A DNA stretch of 44,198 nucleotides from an uncultured Prevotella sp. (GCA_900314995.1 OMXK01000032.1:1-44198); one strand, 5' to 3'. Counted from the first letter of the stretch, positions 25,590 to 34,827 are shown. The notes: generated by a model from the letters alone, not told the origin. Numbers and translations are program-made.

Positions 25590-26297
25590 ATGGCAAAGAC
25601 TCCGACACCCCATATTGGGGCAAATTATGGCGAAATCGCCGAGACAGTGATTATGGCAGGTGACCCCTTGCGCGTTAAGTTCATGGCAGAGAAATTCCTC
25701 GACAATCCCGTACAGTTCAACAATGTCAGAGGTATGCTTGGTTTTACCGGCACCTATAAGGGCAAGCGCATCAGTGTGATGGGCCATGGTATGGGTATCC
25801 CTTCTATCGGCATCTATACCTATGAGCTTTACAATTTTTATGGTGTAAAGACCATTATCCGCGTAGGTTCTGCCGGCTCTATCCACCCCGATCTCCACGT
25901 AGGCGACCTTGTCATCGCCGAGGGTGCCTGCACCAACTCCAATTATGTGTCGCAGTATGAACTGCCTGGCACCTATGCGCCCATTGCCAATTTTGAACTC
26001 CTTCGCGGGGCTGCTGAGGCTTGTGAACGCTTCGGCTATCATTATATGGTGGGTAATGTGTTCTCTTCGGATACGTTCTACGGCGAGAATCCGCATACCG
26101 ACAAGTGGATGACCATGGGTGTGCTGGCTGTTGAGATGGAGATTTCCGCGCTCTATATGAACGCTGCCCGTTCAGGAAACCGTGCACTGGGCATCTGCAC
26201 CATCTCTGACCATATTCTGACGGGTGAGGCCACGACGGCTGAGGAGCGCCAGACCACCTTCACCCACATGATGGACGTGGCTTTCTCACTGATTTAA
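25590..26297 (+). CDS. deoD: Purine-nucleoside phosphorylase, DeoD type
   Basis: The 235-aa cytoplasmic enzyme splits purine nucleosides with phosphate for salvage. It matches the hexameric DeoD family: MAKTPTPHIGANYGEIAETVIMAGDPLRVKFMAEKFL at the N terminus with the phosphate-binding GDPLR, SVMGHGMGIPSIGIYTYEL, IRVGSAGSIHPDL, AVEMEISALY at the ribose site and TISDHILTGE with the catalytic Asp. The length is standard. It lies 10 bp before ettA. Confidence 0.96.
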   Translation: MAKTPTPHIGANYGEIAETVIMAGDPLRVKFMAEKFLDNPVQFNNVRGMLGFTGTYKGKRISVMGHGMGIPSIGIYTYELYNFYGVKTIIRVGSAGSIHPDLHVGDLVIAEGACTNSNYVSQYELPGTYAPIANFELLRGAAEACERFGYHYMVGNVFSSDTFYGENPHTDKWMTMGVLAVEMEISALYMNAARSGNRALGICTISDHILTGEATTAEERQTTFTHMMDVAFSLI

Positions 26298-26307
26298 ATG
26301 TCGACCT

Positions 26308-28005
26308 ATGGCAACAGTTGACGATAAGAAAGTGATCTTCTCGATGGTTGGTGTGAGCAAAACCATCCAGCAGAATCAGAAACAAGTGCTCAAGAACATC
26401 TATCTCAGCTTCTTCTATGGTGCTAAGATTGGTATTATAGGTCCCAATGGCGCAGGTAAGTCTACGCTGATGAAGATCATCGCAGGCCTCGACCAGCAGT
26501 ATCAGGGCAACGTCGTGTGGAGCCCGGGTTACTCTGTGGGTTATCTGCCGCAGGATCCCCCGTTGAATGAAGAGAAAACGGTGAAGGAGAACGTGATGGA
26601 GGGTGTGCAGCATGTGTACGACGCCTTGGCCGAATACGACGAGATCAACGTGAAGTTCGGACTGCCGGAGTATTATGAGGATGCCGACAAGATGGAGAAA
26701 CTGATGGCCCGTCAGGCAGAACTGCAGGATGTCATCGATTCTACCGATGCCTGGAACATGGACTCGAAACTCGACCGTGCAATGGCTGCCCTCAATTGTC
26801 CTCCAGGCGACTGGAGCGTGAAGAACCTCTCTGGCGGTGAGTGCCGCCGTGTGGCTCTGTGCCGGCTGTTGCTTCAGAAACCCGATGTGCTGCTACTCGA
26901 TGAGCCCACCAACCACCTCGATGCTGAGTCTATCGACTGGCTGGAGCAACATCTGCAGCAGTATGAGGGAACGGTGATTGCCGTCACCCACGACCGCTAT
27001 TTCCTCGACGATGTGGCAGAGTGGATCCTCGAACTCGATCGCGGCGAAGGCATCCCCTGGAAGGGCAACTATTCCTCATGGCTCGAACAGAAGAGTCAGC
27101 GACTGGCACAGGAGGAGAAATCGGCTTCCAAGCGCCGTAAGACCCTTGAGCGTGAGTTGGAGTGGGTGCGCATGGCGCCCAAGGCTCGCCACGCCAAGGG
27201 TAAGGCCCGTCTGAACTCCTATGAGATGATGCTCAATGAGGAGCAGAAACAGAAGGAAGAAAAACTGGAGATTTATATCCCCAACGGTCCTCGTCTGGGC
27301 AATAAGGTCATCGAGGCTGAGCACGTGGCCAAGTCGTATCCGGAGAAGACGCTGTTTACTGATTTGAACTTCAACTTGCCACCCAACGGCATTGTGGGTG
27401 TGATAGGACCTAATGGTGCCGGTAAGACCACCTTGTTCCGTTTAATCATGGGCTTGGAGCAGGCTGATGCTGGTTCGTTTGCTGTGGGTGAAACGGTGAA
27501 ACTTTCTTACGTCGACCAACAGCATAAGGACATCGATCCTGCAAAGTCTGTCTATGAGGTTGTGTCGCAGGGTAATGAGACGATCCGAATGGGAGGCCGT
27601 GATGTGAATGTAAGGGCCTACCTCAGCAGATTTAACTTCAGCGGAGCCGATCAGGAGAAGAAGTGCGCCGTACTCTCAGGTGGTGAGCGCAACCGTCTGC
27701 ATCTGGCAATCGCCTTGAAACAAGAAGGTAATGTATTGCTTTTAGATGAGCCGACTAACGATATTGATGTCAACACATTACGTGCACTTGAGGAAGGACT
27801 TGAAGCCTTTGCGGGCTGTGCCGTCATTATCAGTCACGACCGTTGGTTCCTCGATCGTATTTGTACACATATTCTTGCTTTCGAGGGTGAGGGTAATGTG
27901 TTCTATTTCGAGGGCAACTATAGCGAATACGAAGCCAACAAAGCGCAGCGCCTGGGACTCGAAGAACCTAAGCGCGCCCGTTATCGTAAACTGATGGAAG
28001 AATAA
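26308..28005 (+). CDS. ettA: Energy-dependent translational throttle protein EttA (ABC-F)
   Basis: The 565-aa ABC-F protein has two ATPase domains and no membrane part: Walker A GPNGAGKS at about 45-52, signature LSGGECRR at about 174-181 and Walker B DVLLLDEPTNHLD in the first; a second GPNGAGKT, LSGGERNR and VLLLDEPTNDID in the second. An insertion at about 88-140 (the EttA arm) and the basic linker of about 235-320 that contacts P-site tRNA are both present, which separates it from other ABC-F members. EttA binds the ribosomal E site and gates entry into elongation according to ATP/ADP ratio. Confidence 0.94.
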   Translation: MATVDDKKVIFSMVGVSKTIQQNQKQVLKNIYLSFFYGAKIGIIGPNGAGKSTLMKIIAGLDQQYQGNVVWSPGYSVGYLPQDPPLNEEKTVKENVMEGVQHVYDALAEYDEINVKFGLPEYYEDADKMEKLMARQAELQDVIDSTDAWNMDSKLDRAMAALNCPPGDWSVKNLSGGECRRVALCRLLLQKPDVLLLDEPTNHLDAESIDWLEQHLQQYEGTVIAVTHDRYFLDDVAEWILELDRGEGIPWKGNYSSWLEQKSQRLAQEEKSASKRRKTLERELEWVRMAPKARHAKGKARLNSYEMMLNEEQKQKEEKLEIYIPNGPRLGNKVIEAEHVAKSYPEKTLFTDLNFNLPPNGIVGVIGPNGAGKTTLFRLIMGLEQADAGSFAVGETVKLSYVDQQHKDIDPAKSVYEVVSQGNETIRMGGRDVNVRAYLSRFNFSGADQEKKCAVLSGGERNRLHLAIALKQEGNVLLLDEPTNDIDVNTLRALEEGLEAFAGCAVIISHDRWFLDRICTHILAFEGEGNVFYFEGNYSEYEANKAQRLGLEEPKRARYRKLMEE

Positions 28006-28025
28006 CCAAAAACTATTACTTGATT

Positions 28026-29906
28026 ATGATTAGAAAAGGATGTCTCGTGAAAGCTTGCCTCTGGCTGATGGCTTGCTTGTGTGTGCCTGCTTCTGTACAG
28101 GCAAAGCACAACAATTTTAAGGTGTCTGTGTATGTGCGTGCCTATGAGGTCGACAAGATGAAGGATACCAAGTGGCTGGAGTCTACATGGGCTACCATCT
28201 CTAGTCAGCTCGATGTTGACAAGATCTATCTCGAGACCCACCGCGACCTGTTGATTGTCGATGACGCTACATTGGAGAAGGCCAAGAAGTTTTTCCAGAA
28301 GCAGGGCATTGAAGTGGCAGGCGGTATCACCTACACCATCAACGAGGCCAACGAATTTGAGACCTTCTGCTACTCTGATCCTGAGCATCGCAAGACAGTA
28401 CAGCACATTGCAGAGGTGACTGCACGCCATTTCGACGAGTTTCTGCTCGACGATTTCTTCTTCACCAGCTGCAAGAGTCCGGTGGAGATTGCAGCCAAAG
28501 GACAGAAGTCGTGGACAGAATATCGGCTCGCCTTGATGAACGATGCAGCCAAGAATCTGGTGATAGGTCCTGCAAAGGCCGTCAATCCGAAGGTGAAGGT
28601 CATCATCAAATATCCTAACTGGTATGATCATTTTCAGGGACTAGGCTTCAATCTGGAAGACGGCCCCAAGCTCTTCGACGGCATCTGGACTGGCACGGAG
28701 ACACGCGATCCTGCCAGTGCCCAGCATCTGCAGAACTATCTGAGTTACAACATCATCCGTTATTTCGAGAATCTGCGCCCAGGCTACAATGGTGGCGGCT
28801 GGGTGGATGCAGGCGGCATTCAGATGAGCATGGACCGTTACGCTGAGCAGCTCCATCTGACGGCTATAGCCAAGGCGCGCGACGTGATGCTTTTTGCCTA
28901 TCATCAGTTGATAGAGGTGCCCCTGACAGATCGTCTTCGTGCCCCTTGGCAGGGTACTGGCACCAGCTGGAATTACGACGAGATGCGGGCGCCTTTCAAG
29001 AACGGCAATACCACGGTAACGCCTTCCACGATGGCGCGTATCTCCGATGTCGTCCTTCGTAAGGCTGATAATCTCTGTGGTCTGCTTGGCAATCCTGTAG
29101 GCATCTGGTCGTTTAAGCCCTTCCACGCTTTGGGCGATGATTTCCTGCAGAACTATCTGGGTATGATCGGTTTGCCGATGGACATGCATCCGAGCTTCGC
29201 CACCGACCGCAAGATGGTGCTCCTCACGGCGCAAGCTGCTGGCGATCCGGATATCATGCAGAAGATTGATGCCCAGTTGCAGCGTGGTTGCGACGTTGTC
29301 ATCACGAGCGGTCTGCTGAAGGCCATCCCTGAGAAGATCGCACAGATCAGCGAGTTGCGCTGTTCCGATCTCAAGGCCATCGTCAATGATTTCGGCAGAT
29401 ACGGCAAGAGCAGCCGCGACATTCTGATCCCGCAAGTGCGCTATCAGACCAACGACAGCTGGGAGGTGGTCAGTGCGGGCCGTCCGCTGACTGGTGGCGT
29501 TTCGGGCTTCCCGATCCTGCATAAAGCCAAGTACGCAGGTGCCTATCTCTATGTCCTCACGATTCCCGATGATATGGGTAATCTCTATGACTATCCTGCA
29601 CCAGTGCTGAATGAGATCCGCCGCACTTTGAGCCCGGATATGGACTTCTATCTTGAGGGACCTGCCAAGGTGAGCCTGTTCCTCTACGACAATAAGACCC
29701 TCATTGTTGAGAACTTCAACGACGAGCCCGTCGACGTAAAGCTGGCCTGCGCTCCAGAGGCTTTCAAGAAACTCACTGATCTTGAGGGTGGTAGCAGCGT
29801 TACAGGCAAGTTGGAGGATTACTGGGTAGGCTGGCACAAGAAGAATGCCACGAAGTTTGCTATCACTGTGAAGCCGCATTCCTATGTGGCCTATAAATAT
29901 GAATAG
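28026..29906 (+). CDS. Secreted TIM-barrel-like protein, family not recognised
   Basis: I start this at ATG 28026 rather than the TTG six bases earlier. The 626-aa product has a signal peptide (cleavage after VQA, residue 26). The N-terminal 350 residues read like a glycosidase barrel: FKVSVYVRAYEVDKM, FDEFLLDDFFFTSC with paired Asp142/143, VIIKYPNWYDHFQG and LFDGIWTGTETRD fall at beta-strand-like positions. The middle (about 370-520, with MVLLTAQAAGDPD and CDVVITSGLL) resembles the flavodoxin/amidotransferase-like domain of some galactosidases, and the end is a beta-sandwich. The two Asp residues are candidates for catalysis. Likely a periplasmic glycan enzyme; substrate unknown. Confidence 0.6.
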   Translation: MIRKGCLVKACLWLMACLCVPASVQAKHNNFKVSVYVRAYEVDKMKDTKWLESTWATISSQLDVDKIYLETHRDLLIVDDATLEKAKKFFQKQGIEVAGGITYTINEANEFETFCYSDPEHRKTVQHIAEVTARHFDEFLLDDFFFTSCKSPVEIAAKGQKSWTEYRLALMNDAAKNLVIGPAKAVNPKVKVIIKYPNWYDHFQGLGFNLEDGPKLFDGIWTGTETRDPASAQHLQNYLSYNIIRYFENLRPGYNGGGWVDAGGIQMSMDRYAEQLHLTAIAKARDVMLFAYHQLIEVPLTDRLRAPWQGTGTSWNYDEMRAPFKNGNTTVTPSTMARISDVVLRKADNLCGLLGNPVGIWSFKPFHALGDDFLQNYLGMIGLPMDMHPSFATDRKMVLLTAQAAGDPDIMQKIDAQLQRGCDVVITSGLLKAIPEKIAQISELRCSDLKAIVNDFGRYGKSSRDILIPQVRYQTNDSWEVVSAGRPLTGGVSGFPILHKAKYAGAYLYVLTIPDDMGNLYDYPAPVLNEIRRTLSPDMDFYLEGPAKVSLFLYDNKTLIVENFNDEPVDVKLACAPEAFKKLTDLEGGSSVTGKLEDYWVGWHKKNATKFAITVKPHSYVAYKYE

Positions 29907-31464
29907 GTATAAGATGTACTTTCGGATAAAGGCGTTTGTGTTGCCATTGATGATGGCAAGTGTGCTTATGATCTCTTGTGCGGAAGGGCGGCATAGTCCT
30001 ACAGAAGCTGATCTGTCGGCCTTCGGCACTTATGTCAATGCGCTAGATACACCTCAGCTGAAGCAGAACATGCAGAAACTGCTGGCTGGCGATACCGCCC
30101 GCTGGAAAGCCGACAAGGCCGTCAAGGCGCGCTATGCGGCCATCGACCGCTACGAGTCGTCGCCGATATGGTTCTCGCGTTTGGGTGTCTCTGCCGATGC
30201 TGATTCGCTGCTGGCATTCCTGCGTCGCGAGTTGCCGCAGAATGGGCTCGACACCGCGGCTTTCTTCGTCCCTGAGATTCGCGACGATCTGGCCATCGTC
30301 CATCAGCTATCCTTCGATTCTCTCGGCGTAAGTATCAACGAGGTGCTGCCGCGGCTCGACTATCATCTGTCGAAAGCCTACGCACGCTTTGCCACGGGGC
30401 AGCGCTATGGCTTCATATCGCCCGAATTGCTGTTTAACCGGCTGAACTATAAGCCTGACGGCTCTGCTTATGCCCGTCTGTTCGACTATGAGATCAAGGT
30501 GGCAGATGGGGCTGAGGCCGTCAAGGCACTGACTTCCGACGATAGGATGGGGTTCCTGCAGGCTTCTCGTCCTGACAACTATGTCTACAAGGCCCTTCAG
30601 CAACGCCTCGCCCAGACCACAGATAAGGATGAGTGCCGCAAACTGGCCGTCAATATGGAGCGTTGCCGCTGGCAGATCAAGCATCCGGCTCAGAATGAGC
30701 GTCGGGTACTCGTCAACATCCCAGCCCAGCACCTTTGGGCTGTAGGGGGTGACTCTGTGCTCGATATGCGCATCTGCTGTGGTGCTGTTCCTACGAAGAC
30801 ACCTTTGCTCAACAGTGCTATCAGCTATATGCAGGTGAACCCCGAGTGGAGTATCCCCTTCAACATCATCAAGACGGATGTGGCGCGTCATGGCGGTGAT
30901 TCGGCTTATTTCGCCCGCAACCGCTATTCGATCATCGATCGCAGTTCGGGTGATACGCTTTCTGCCAGAACGGTCTCTGCCGATAAGCTGCGCTCGGGGC
31001 AGGTGCGTGTCGTACAGAAGGGTGGGGCAGGCAACTCCCTGGGGCGTATCGTGTTCCGGTTCCCCAACAATTTTTCGGTCTATTTGCACGACACCAATAA
31101 TCGGGGAGCCTTCAATCGTGAGCGGCGCACCCTTTCTCACGGATGTGTCCGTGTGCAGAAGCCCTTCGATCTGGCCTGTTTCCTCCTGCCTGAGGCCGAC
31201 GACTGGCTGAAGGACCGCCTGCGTATTTCGATGGATATGAAGCCTGTGACGGAGCAGGGGCGCAGTTGGCTTGAATCCCATGCCGAAGATCCCCGTCCCT
31301 ACAAGCTGCTCACGTATCATGACGTCGCTCCGAAAGTGCCTGTCTACATCGTGTATTACACGGCATATCCTAATCCCGCCACAGGGGCGGTGGAGCAGTG
31401 GCCCGACCTTTACAGCTACGACAGCGTGATAGCCAAGGTGATGGGCAATCTGCTCTTGAAATGA
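29899..31464 (+). CDS. L,D-transpeptidase (YkuD) lipoprotein
   Basis: I start this at ATG 29899, which overlaps the previous stop as ATGAATAG; an earlier ATG at 29884 lies inside that gene. The 521-aa protein has a lipobox ending at Cys27 (LMISC), a long N-terminal scaffold and a YkuD domain: VNIPAQHLWAV, ISYMQVNPEWSIPFNI, and VYLHDTNNRGAF followed by TLSHGCVRV with nucleophile Cys416 and His414. The layout resembles YcbB/LdtD, whose catalytic domain is interrupted by a capping loop. Such enzymes make 3-3 peptidoglycan crosslinks or attach proteins to the wall. Cotranscription with its neighbours is likely. Confidence 0.88.
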   Translation: MNRYKMYFRIKAFVLPLMMASVLMISCAEGRHSPTEADLSAFGTYVNALDTPQLKQNMQKLLAGDTARWKADKAVKARYAAIDRYESSPIWFSRLGVSADADSLLAFLRRELPQNGLDTAAFFVPEIRDDLAIVHQLSFDSLGVSINEVLPRLDYHLSKAYARFATGQRYGFISPELLFNRLNYKPDGSAYARLFDYEIKVADGAEAVKALTSDDRMGFLQASRPDNYVYKALQQRLAQTTDKDECRKLAVNMERCRWQIKHPAQNERRVLVNIPAQHLWAVGGDSVLDMRICCGAVPTKTPLLNSAISYMQVNPEWSIPFNIIKTDVARHGGDSAYFARNRYSIIDRSSGDTLSARTVSADKLRSGQVRVVQKGGAGNSLGRIVFRFPNNFSVYLHDTNNRGAFNRERRTLSHGCVRVQKPFDLACFLLPEADDWLKDRLRISMDMKPVTEQGRSWLESHAEDPRPYKLLTYHDVAPKVPVYIVYYTAYPNPATGAVEQWPDLYSYDSVIAKVMGNLLLK

Positions 31465-31501
31465 CAAACGTTACACTAATTAAATGATATCAACTATCCG
31501 T

Positions 31502-32884
31502 ATGAAGAAACTATGCTTATTTGGTCTGCTGCTGTTGGGTATATCCGCTCAGGCACAGACAGCGCGAACATTTACACTCGACCTTACTGCCGACGGTCAG
31601 GCTCAGATGGTGTGCTTCCTGCCAGAATCGCCTTCTGGCAAGGCTGTTGTCGGCGTACCTGGCGGCGGCTATTCCATGTTGTCTAACACCCATGAGGGCA
31701 CGCTTGCCGCCGAGTGGATGAACCAGCAGGGTATTGCCTATTTCGTGGTGAACTACCGTCTGCCTCAAGGCGATCGTACGAAACCGATGGGCGACGTGAT
31801 GCAGGGCATCCGTATCGTCCGCGACTCGGCTCAGGTGTGGGGCATCAATCCCCACGATGTGGGAATCATGGGCTTCTCGGCTGGTGGCCATCTGTCGTCG
31901 GTCATCTCTACCCATGCTCCCTTCGACGTGCGACCCGACTTCTCGATACTCTTCTATCCGGTCATATCGATGGTGCCTGAGGTGTCTCACAAGTGGTCGT
32001 GCCTGAACTTCCTGGGTGAAGAGGGGCTGAAGGATCCTGAGCTTGTCCGCGATTTCTCTACGATGAACGCCGTGCGCAGTCATCTCACGCCGCCAGCGCT
32101 GATCATCTCCGCCAGCGACGACCGCCTGGTGCCTTTCGTTACCAACGGTCTGGAGTATTACAAGGCGATGCGCAATGCAGGTAACGACTGTGCGATGTAT
32201 GTCTATCCCACGGGTGATCACGGCTTTGGCTTCGGCCATTGGTTCAAGTATCACGATCAGCTGCTCACCGATCTCGGCAACTGGTTAAAGGATCGCCAGA
32301 CGCCCAAGCCCGGTGCCATCCGCGTAGCCTGCATCGGAAACAGTATTACCGACGGTCATGGCATCGATATGCGAACAGCTTATGGTTATCCTGCTTTGCT
32401 GCAGAAGAAGCTTGGTGACGACTATTGGGTGAAGAACTTCGGTGTCAGTTCCAGGACGTTGCTCAACAAAGGCGATTTCCCGTATATGAACGAGGTGGCT
32501 TGGCAGGATGCACAGGCCTTCAAGCCCGACGTGGTGGTCATCAAGTTGGGTACCAACGACTCGAAGCCACAGAACTGGCAGTTCGGTTCAGAGTTCCGTC
32601 AGGATCTGGAACAGATGGTCAAGGCGCTGAGCCCTGCCCGCATTCTGCTCTGCACACCGATTCCTGCTTTCAAGCCCTCTTGGGATATCAGCGACTCGGT
32701 AATCACCCAGTCCATCATCCCCATTCAGAAGGAAGTGGCCAAGAAATACAAGCTTCAGGTAGTCGACCTTCACAGTCTTTTCGCAGGTGCCGAGGATCTG
32801 CTGCTCGACGACGGCATCCATCCTAACGGCAAAGGCTGCGAACGCATGGCCGAGATCATCTCCGAACAGATCAAGAACAAATAA
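31502..32884 (+). CDS. Two-domain secreted esterase: alpha/beta-hydrolase plus SGNH hydrolase
   Basis: I start this at ATG 31502 (MKKLCLFGLLLLGISAQAQ), which gives a clean signal peptide; the frame to 31484 adds six residues. The 460-aa protein carries an alpha/beta-hydrolase (PGGGYSM oxyanion hole, GFSAGGH with Ser126, ASDDRLVPF, and GDHGFGFGH) and then an SGNH/GDSL domain (GNSITDG with Ser281, GTNDS and DDGIHPNG with Asp437 and His440). Each domain keeps a full triad. Such pairs deacetylate xylan or other acetylated plant glycans, which suits Prevotella; this substrate is inferred. It ends the unit that may start at deoD, and a terminator follows. Confidence 0.88.
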   Translation: MKKLCLFGLLLLGISAQAQTARTFTLDLTADGQAQMVCFLPESPSGKAVVGVPGGGYSMLSNTHEGTLAAEWMNQQGIAYFVVNYRLPQGDRTKPMGDVMQGIRIVRDSAQVWGINPHDVGIMGFSAGGHLSSVISTHAPFDVRPDFSILFYPVISMVPEVSHKWSCLNFLGEEGLKDPELVRDFSTMNAVRSHLTPPALIISASDDRLVPFVTNGLEYYKAMRNAGNDCAMYVYPTGDHGFGFGHWFKYHDQLLTDLGNWLKDRQTPKPGAIRVACIGNSITDGHGIDMRTAYGYPALLQKKLGDDYWVKNFGVSSRTLLNKGDFPYMNEVAWQDAQAFKPDVVVIKLGTNDSKPQNWQFGSEFRQDLEQMVKALSPARILLCTPIPAFKPSWDISDSVITQSIIPIQKEVAKKYKLQVVDLHSLFAGAEDLLLDDGIHPNGKGCERMAEIISEQIKNK

Positions 32885-32888
32885 AGCA

Positions 32889-32915
32889 ATGGGCCCGCAA
32901 TTCCAGCGAGCCCAT
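32889..32915 (+). terminator. Terminator after the esterase gene
   Basis: ATGGGCCCGC (32889-32898) pairs with GCGAGCCCAT (32906-32915) with one mismatch around a 7-base loop, followed by TTACATTTAG. It starts 4 bp after the stop codon and faces the converging antiporter gene. Confidence 0.7.
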
Positions 32916-32957
32916 TTACATTTAGCAGAACTTCGTTCCCTCGAAGTAGGTTATTTG

Positions 32958-34307
32958 TCAAGAACCATGTTCTTCATCATGAGCACTCATGTTCTTAATA
33001 AACAGATTGACTAGATGCTTTGTGATAAAGGTGTTCCTGACGGCATGGCGCACCCTGTCTGCTAATGAGCTCTTGCCGTCGGATGGTTTAGTTGCCTCTG
33101 CTGCTGCCACTTGCTGCTCGCGCTGGTCGATCTTAGCACGCATACTCTCTGAAACGTGATTATAAAGGAACGTGTAGCAGGGTACTGCAGCCTTCATAAT
33201 ATAAGGCGTAAGGAAGGTGGTCACCACACTGGATGCTACGATGATAGGATAAATAATAGGATTGAGAACACCCAGGCTGGTACCCAGTCCAGCGATGATG
33301 AACGAGAACTCGCCAATCTGCACAAACGAGAAACTGGTAAGCATGGAGTCGCGCAACGTCTCACCGCCCCACCAGCAACCCAAGGTGGCAAAGAGAATCA
33401 TTCCGATGATAATTACCAGGCTGACATAGACGATGCTCACCCAGTATTCTGCCAATGAAGCCGGATCAATCATCATACCCACAGAGATGAAGAAGATAGC
33501 AGCAAAGACATTCTTCAGCGGTGTCATCAGTTTTTCGATACGATGCGACTCTACCGTCTCGGCAAGGATAGAACCCATCACGAAAGCACCGAGAGCACTG
33601 CTGAAACCAGCTTCCTCTGCCGTCAGAACCATACCCAGGCACAGACCCAAGGCGAGGATGATCAGCGTCTCGTCGTTCAGATGTTTTTTCACTTTGCGTA
33701 TCAGTGTCGGGATAATCAGTATGCCGCAGATGAACCATGCCGCGAGCGTAATGGCCAGGTCGATGACCTTACTGGCCAACTCGGCACCCTCGAACTGATG
33801 GCGGATGGCTATACTGGAGAGCAATACCATCAGTACCACAGCCACCACATCCTCCACGATGAGGATGCTGGTCGCTCCCTTGACGAAACGCTCCTTGCTC
33901 ATGCCTGCCTCGTCGATGGCCTTCATCACGATAGTGGTGCTCGACATACAAAGCATGCCCGCCAGAAACAGGGAGTTGACCATGTCAAGTTTTGCATCCT
34001 TTCCCACGGCGTAGCCTAATAGCATCATGCCTCCGATGATGGTCAACGCACCTATTGCTGCCACCTTGCCGCTGCTGATGAGGTTCTTCAGGCGGAACTC
34101 CAGACCGATGCAGAACAATACGAACAGCACGCCGATGTCGCCCCATTGCTTCACGTTGTCCGGATTCACAAGGGTCTCGCCAAACAGATTCGGACCTACC
34201 AGGACACCTGCAACGATATACCCCAGCACCACTGGCTGCTTTAACAATTTAAACAGAATACTGACAACAGCTGCAGTAATCATCAAAATGTATAAATCTT
34301 GTACCAT
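32958..34307 (-). CDS. CPA2-type cation:proton antiporter (KefB/NapA-like)
   Basis: The 449-aa membrane protein has about twelve to thirteen spans and the CPA2 fold: VVLGYIVAGVLVGP in span 2, GVLFVLFCIGLEF, the ion-binding core SSTTIVMKAIDE and SILIVEDVVAVVLMVLL (Asp of the ED pair in the unwound helix region), and SALGAFVMGSILAET. The C-terminal 60 residues are cytoplasmic and charged (ESMRAKIDQREQQVAAAEATKPSDGK), without a TrkA domain. It would exchange K+ or Na+ for protons. It stands alone; a possible promoter box is at 34441-34448. Confidence 0.88.
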   Translation of the reverse strand: MVQDLYILMITAAVVSILFKLLKQPVVLGYIVAGVLVGPNLFGETLVNPDNVKQWGDIGVLFVLFCIGLEFRLKNLISSGKVAAIGALTIIGGMMLLGYAVGKDAKLDMVNSLFLAGMLCMSSTTIVMKAIDEAGMSKERFVKGATSILIVEDVVAVVLMVLLSSIAIRHQFEGAELASKVIDLAITLAAWFICGILIIPTLIRKVKKHLNDETLIILALGLCLGMVLTAEEAGFSSALGAFVMGSILAETVESHRIEKLMTPLKNVFAAIFFISVGMMIDPASLAEYWVSIVYVSLVIIIGMILFATLGCWWGGETLRDSMLTSFSFVQIGEFSFIIAGLGTSLGVLNPIIYPIIVASSVVTTFLTPYIMKAAVPCYTFLYNHVSESMRAKIDQREQQVAAAEATKPSDGKSSLADRVRHAVRNTFITKHLVNLFIKNMSAHDEEHGS

Positions 34308-34440
34308 GTTTTAAGTTTTTATAGTCAAGTTATTACAAATACTATTAAATCTGAATGCAAAAATAATGATTTTTGGAGAATTATGACTATATTTGCACCA
34401 TATTTTAACTAAAGTTAATTCTTAGAAAGGATTAGGGGTG

Positions 34441-34448
34441 CAAAGGTA
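34441..34448 (-). promoter_or_regulatory. Minus-strand -7 box TACCTTTG
   Basis: The best-matching box upstream of the antiporter gene, 134 bp before its start, which implies a long leader. A plus-strand TATATTTG at 34388-34395 has no gene after it. Confidence 0.4.
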
Positions 34449-34470
34449 AGGAACTTCTGCGCCCAGCCCA

Positions 34471-34787
34471 TAAACGGTTACGGTTACAGTTGTAACCATG
34501 TAACCTTTTACTGACATGTGATTTTGAAAATAATTTACAATCAAGAGTTGTGCTCTACAGATATTGAGTTTGTCGTAATGTAAGCACTGGTTTCATTACG
34601 ACAAACTACCCTTTTAGTCCCTATAAACTCAGTGTTTGCTACCGATAAACCTAGTGTCTTGTAACTATTTGTGTGTCAGATGGATACAAATTGGTACCTT
34701 TAAATAGGTAATTTTGAAATTAATTTACAAAATTAATCTATCGACTCATAAAAGGTTACATGGTTACAGCTGTAACCGTAACCGTTT
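34471..34787. repeat. Compound element bounded by near-perfect 39-bp inverted repeats
   Basis: The left arm (34471-34510) and right arm (34749-34787) are reverse complements with one internal mismatch over 39 bp. Each is itself quasi-palindromic: the right arm centres on the perfect 16-mer GGTTACAGCTGTAACC. Between them lie two 20-bp direct repeats with one mismatch (34521-34540 and 34711-34730, ATTTTGAAAnTAATTTACAA), a palindrome (34567-34607), a 22-bp-spaced pair with ATAAACnnAGTGT (about 34623 and 34645) and TACCT/AGGTA (34695-34710). No coding frame is inside. Nature unknown: a mobile miniature element, a regulator array or an RNA gene are possible. Confidence 0.8.
34567..34607. repeat. 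Palindrome AGTTTGTCGTAATG / CATTACGACAAACT
   Basis: The two 14-bp arms (34567-34580 and 34594-34607) are perfect reverse complements around a 13-bp centre. The core TTTGTCGTAATGTAA is the same as in the array at 187-270, over 34 kb away. Confidence 0.85.
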
Positions 34788-34792
34788 TACAC

Positions 34793-34827
34793 AAAGAACC
34801 CACAGGAGATGGTCCCGTGGGTTCTTT
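34793..34827 (-). terminator. Terminator of the glycine-rich operon
   Basis: AAAGAACCCAC (34793-34803) and GTGGGTTCTTT (34817-34827) form a perfect 11-bp stem around 13 bases, 23 bp beyond the stop of the minus-strand gene ending at 34850. It lies between that gene and the inverted-repeat element. Confidence 0.75.

Noticed and set aside
28641-30029. Minus-strand frame of 462 aa opposite the secreted barrel protein and L,D-transpeptidase
   Set aside because: Antisense shadow; the plus-strand genes have signal peptides and catalytic motifs.
34388-34395. TATATTTG box on the plus strand as the promoter of an RNA from the inverted-repeat element
   Set aside because: The nearest TTTG is only 12 bp upstream instead of about 20, and no gene follows; kept only as a remark.
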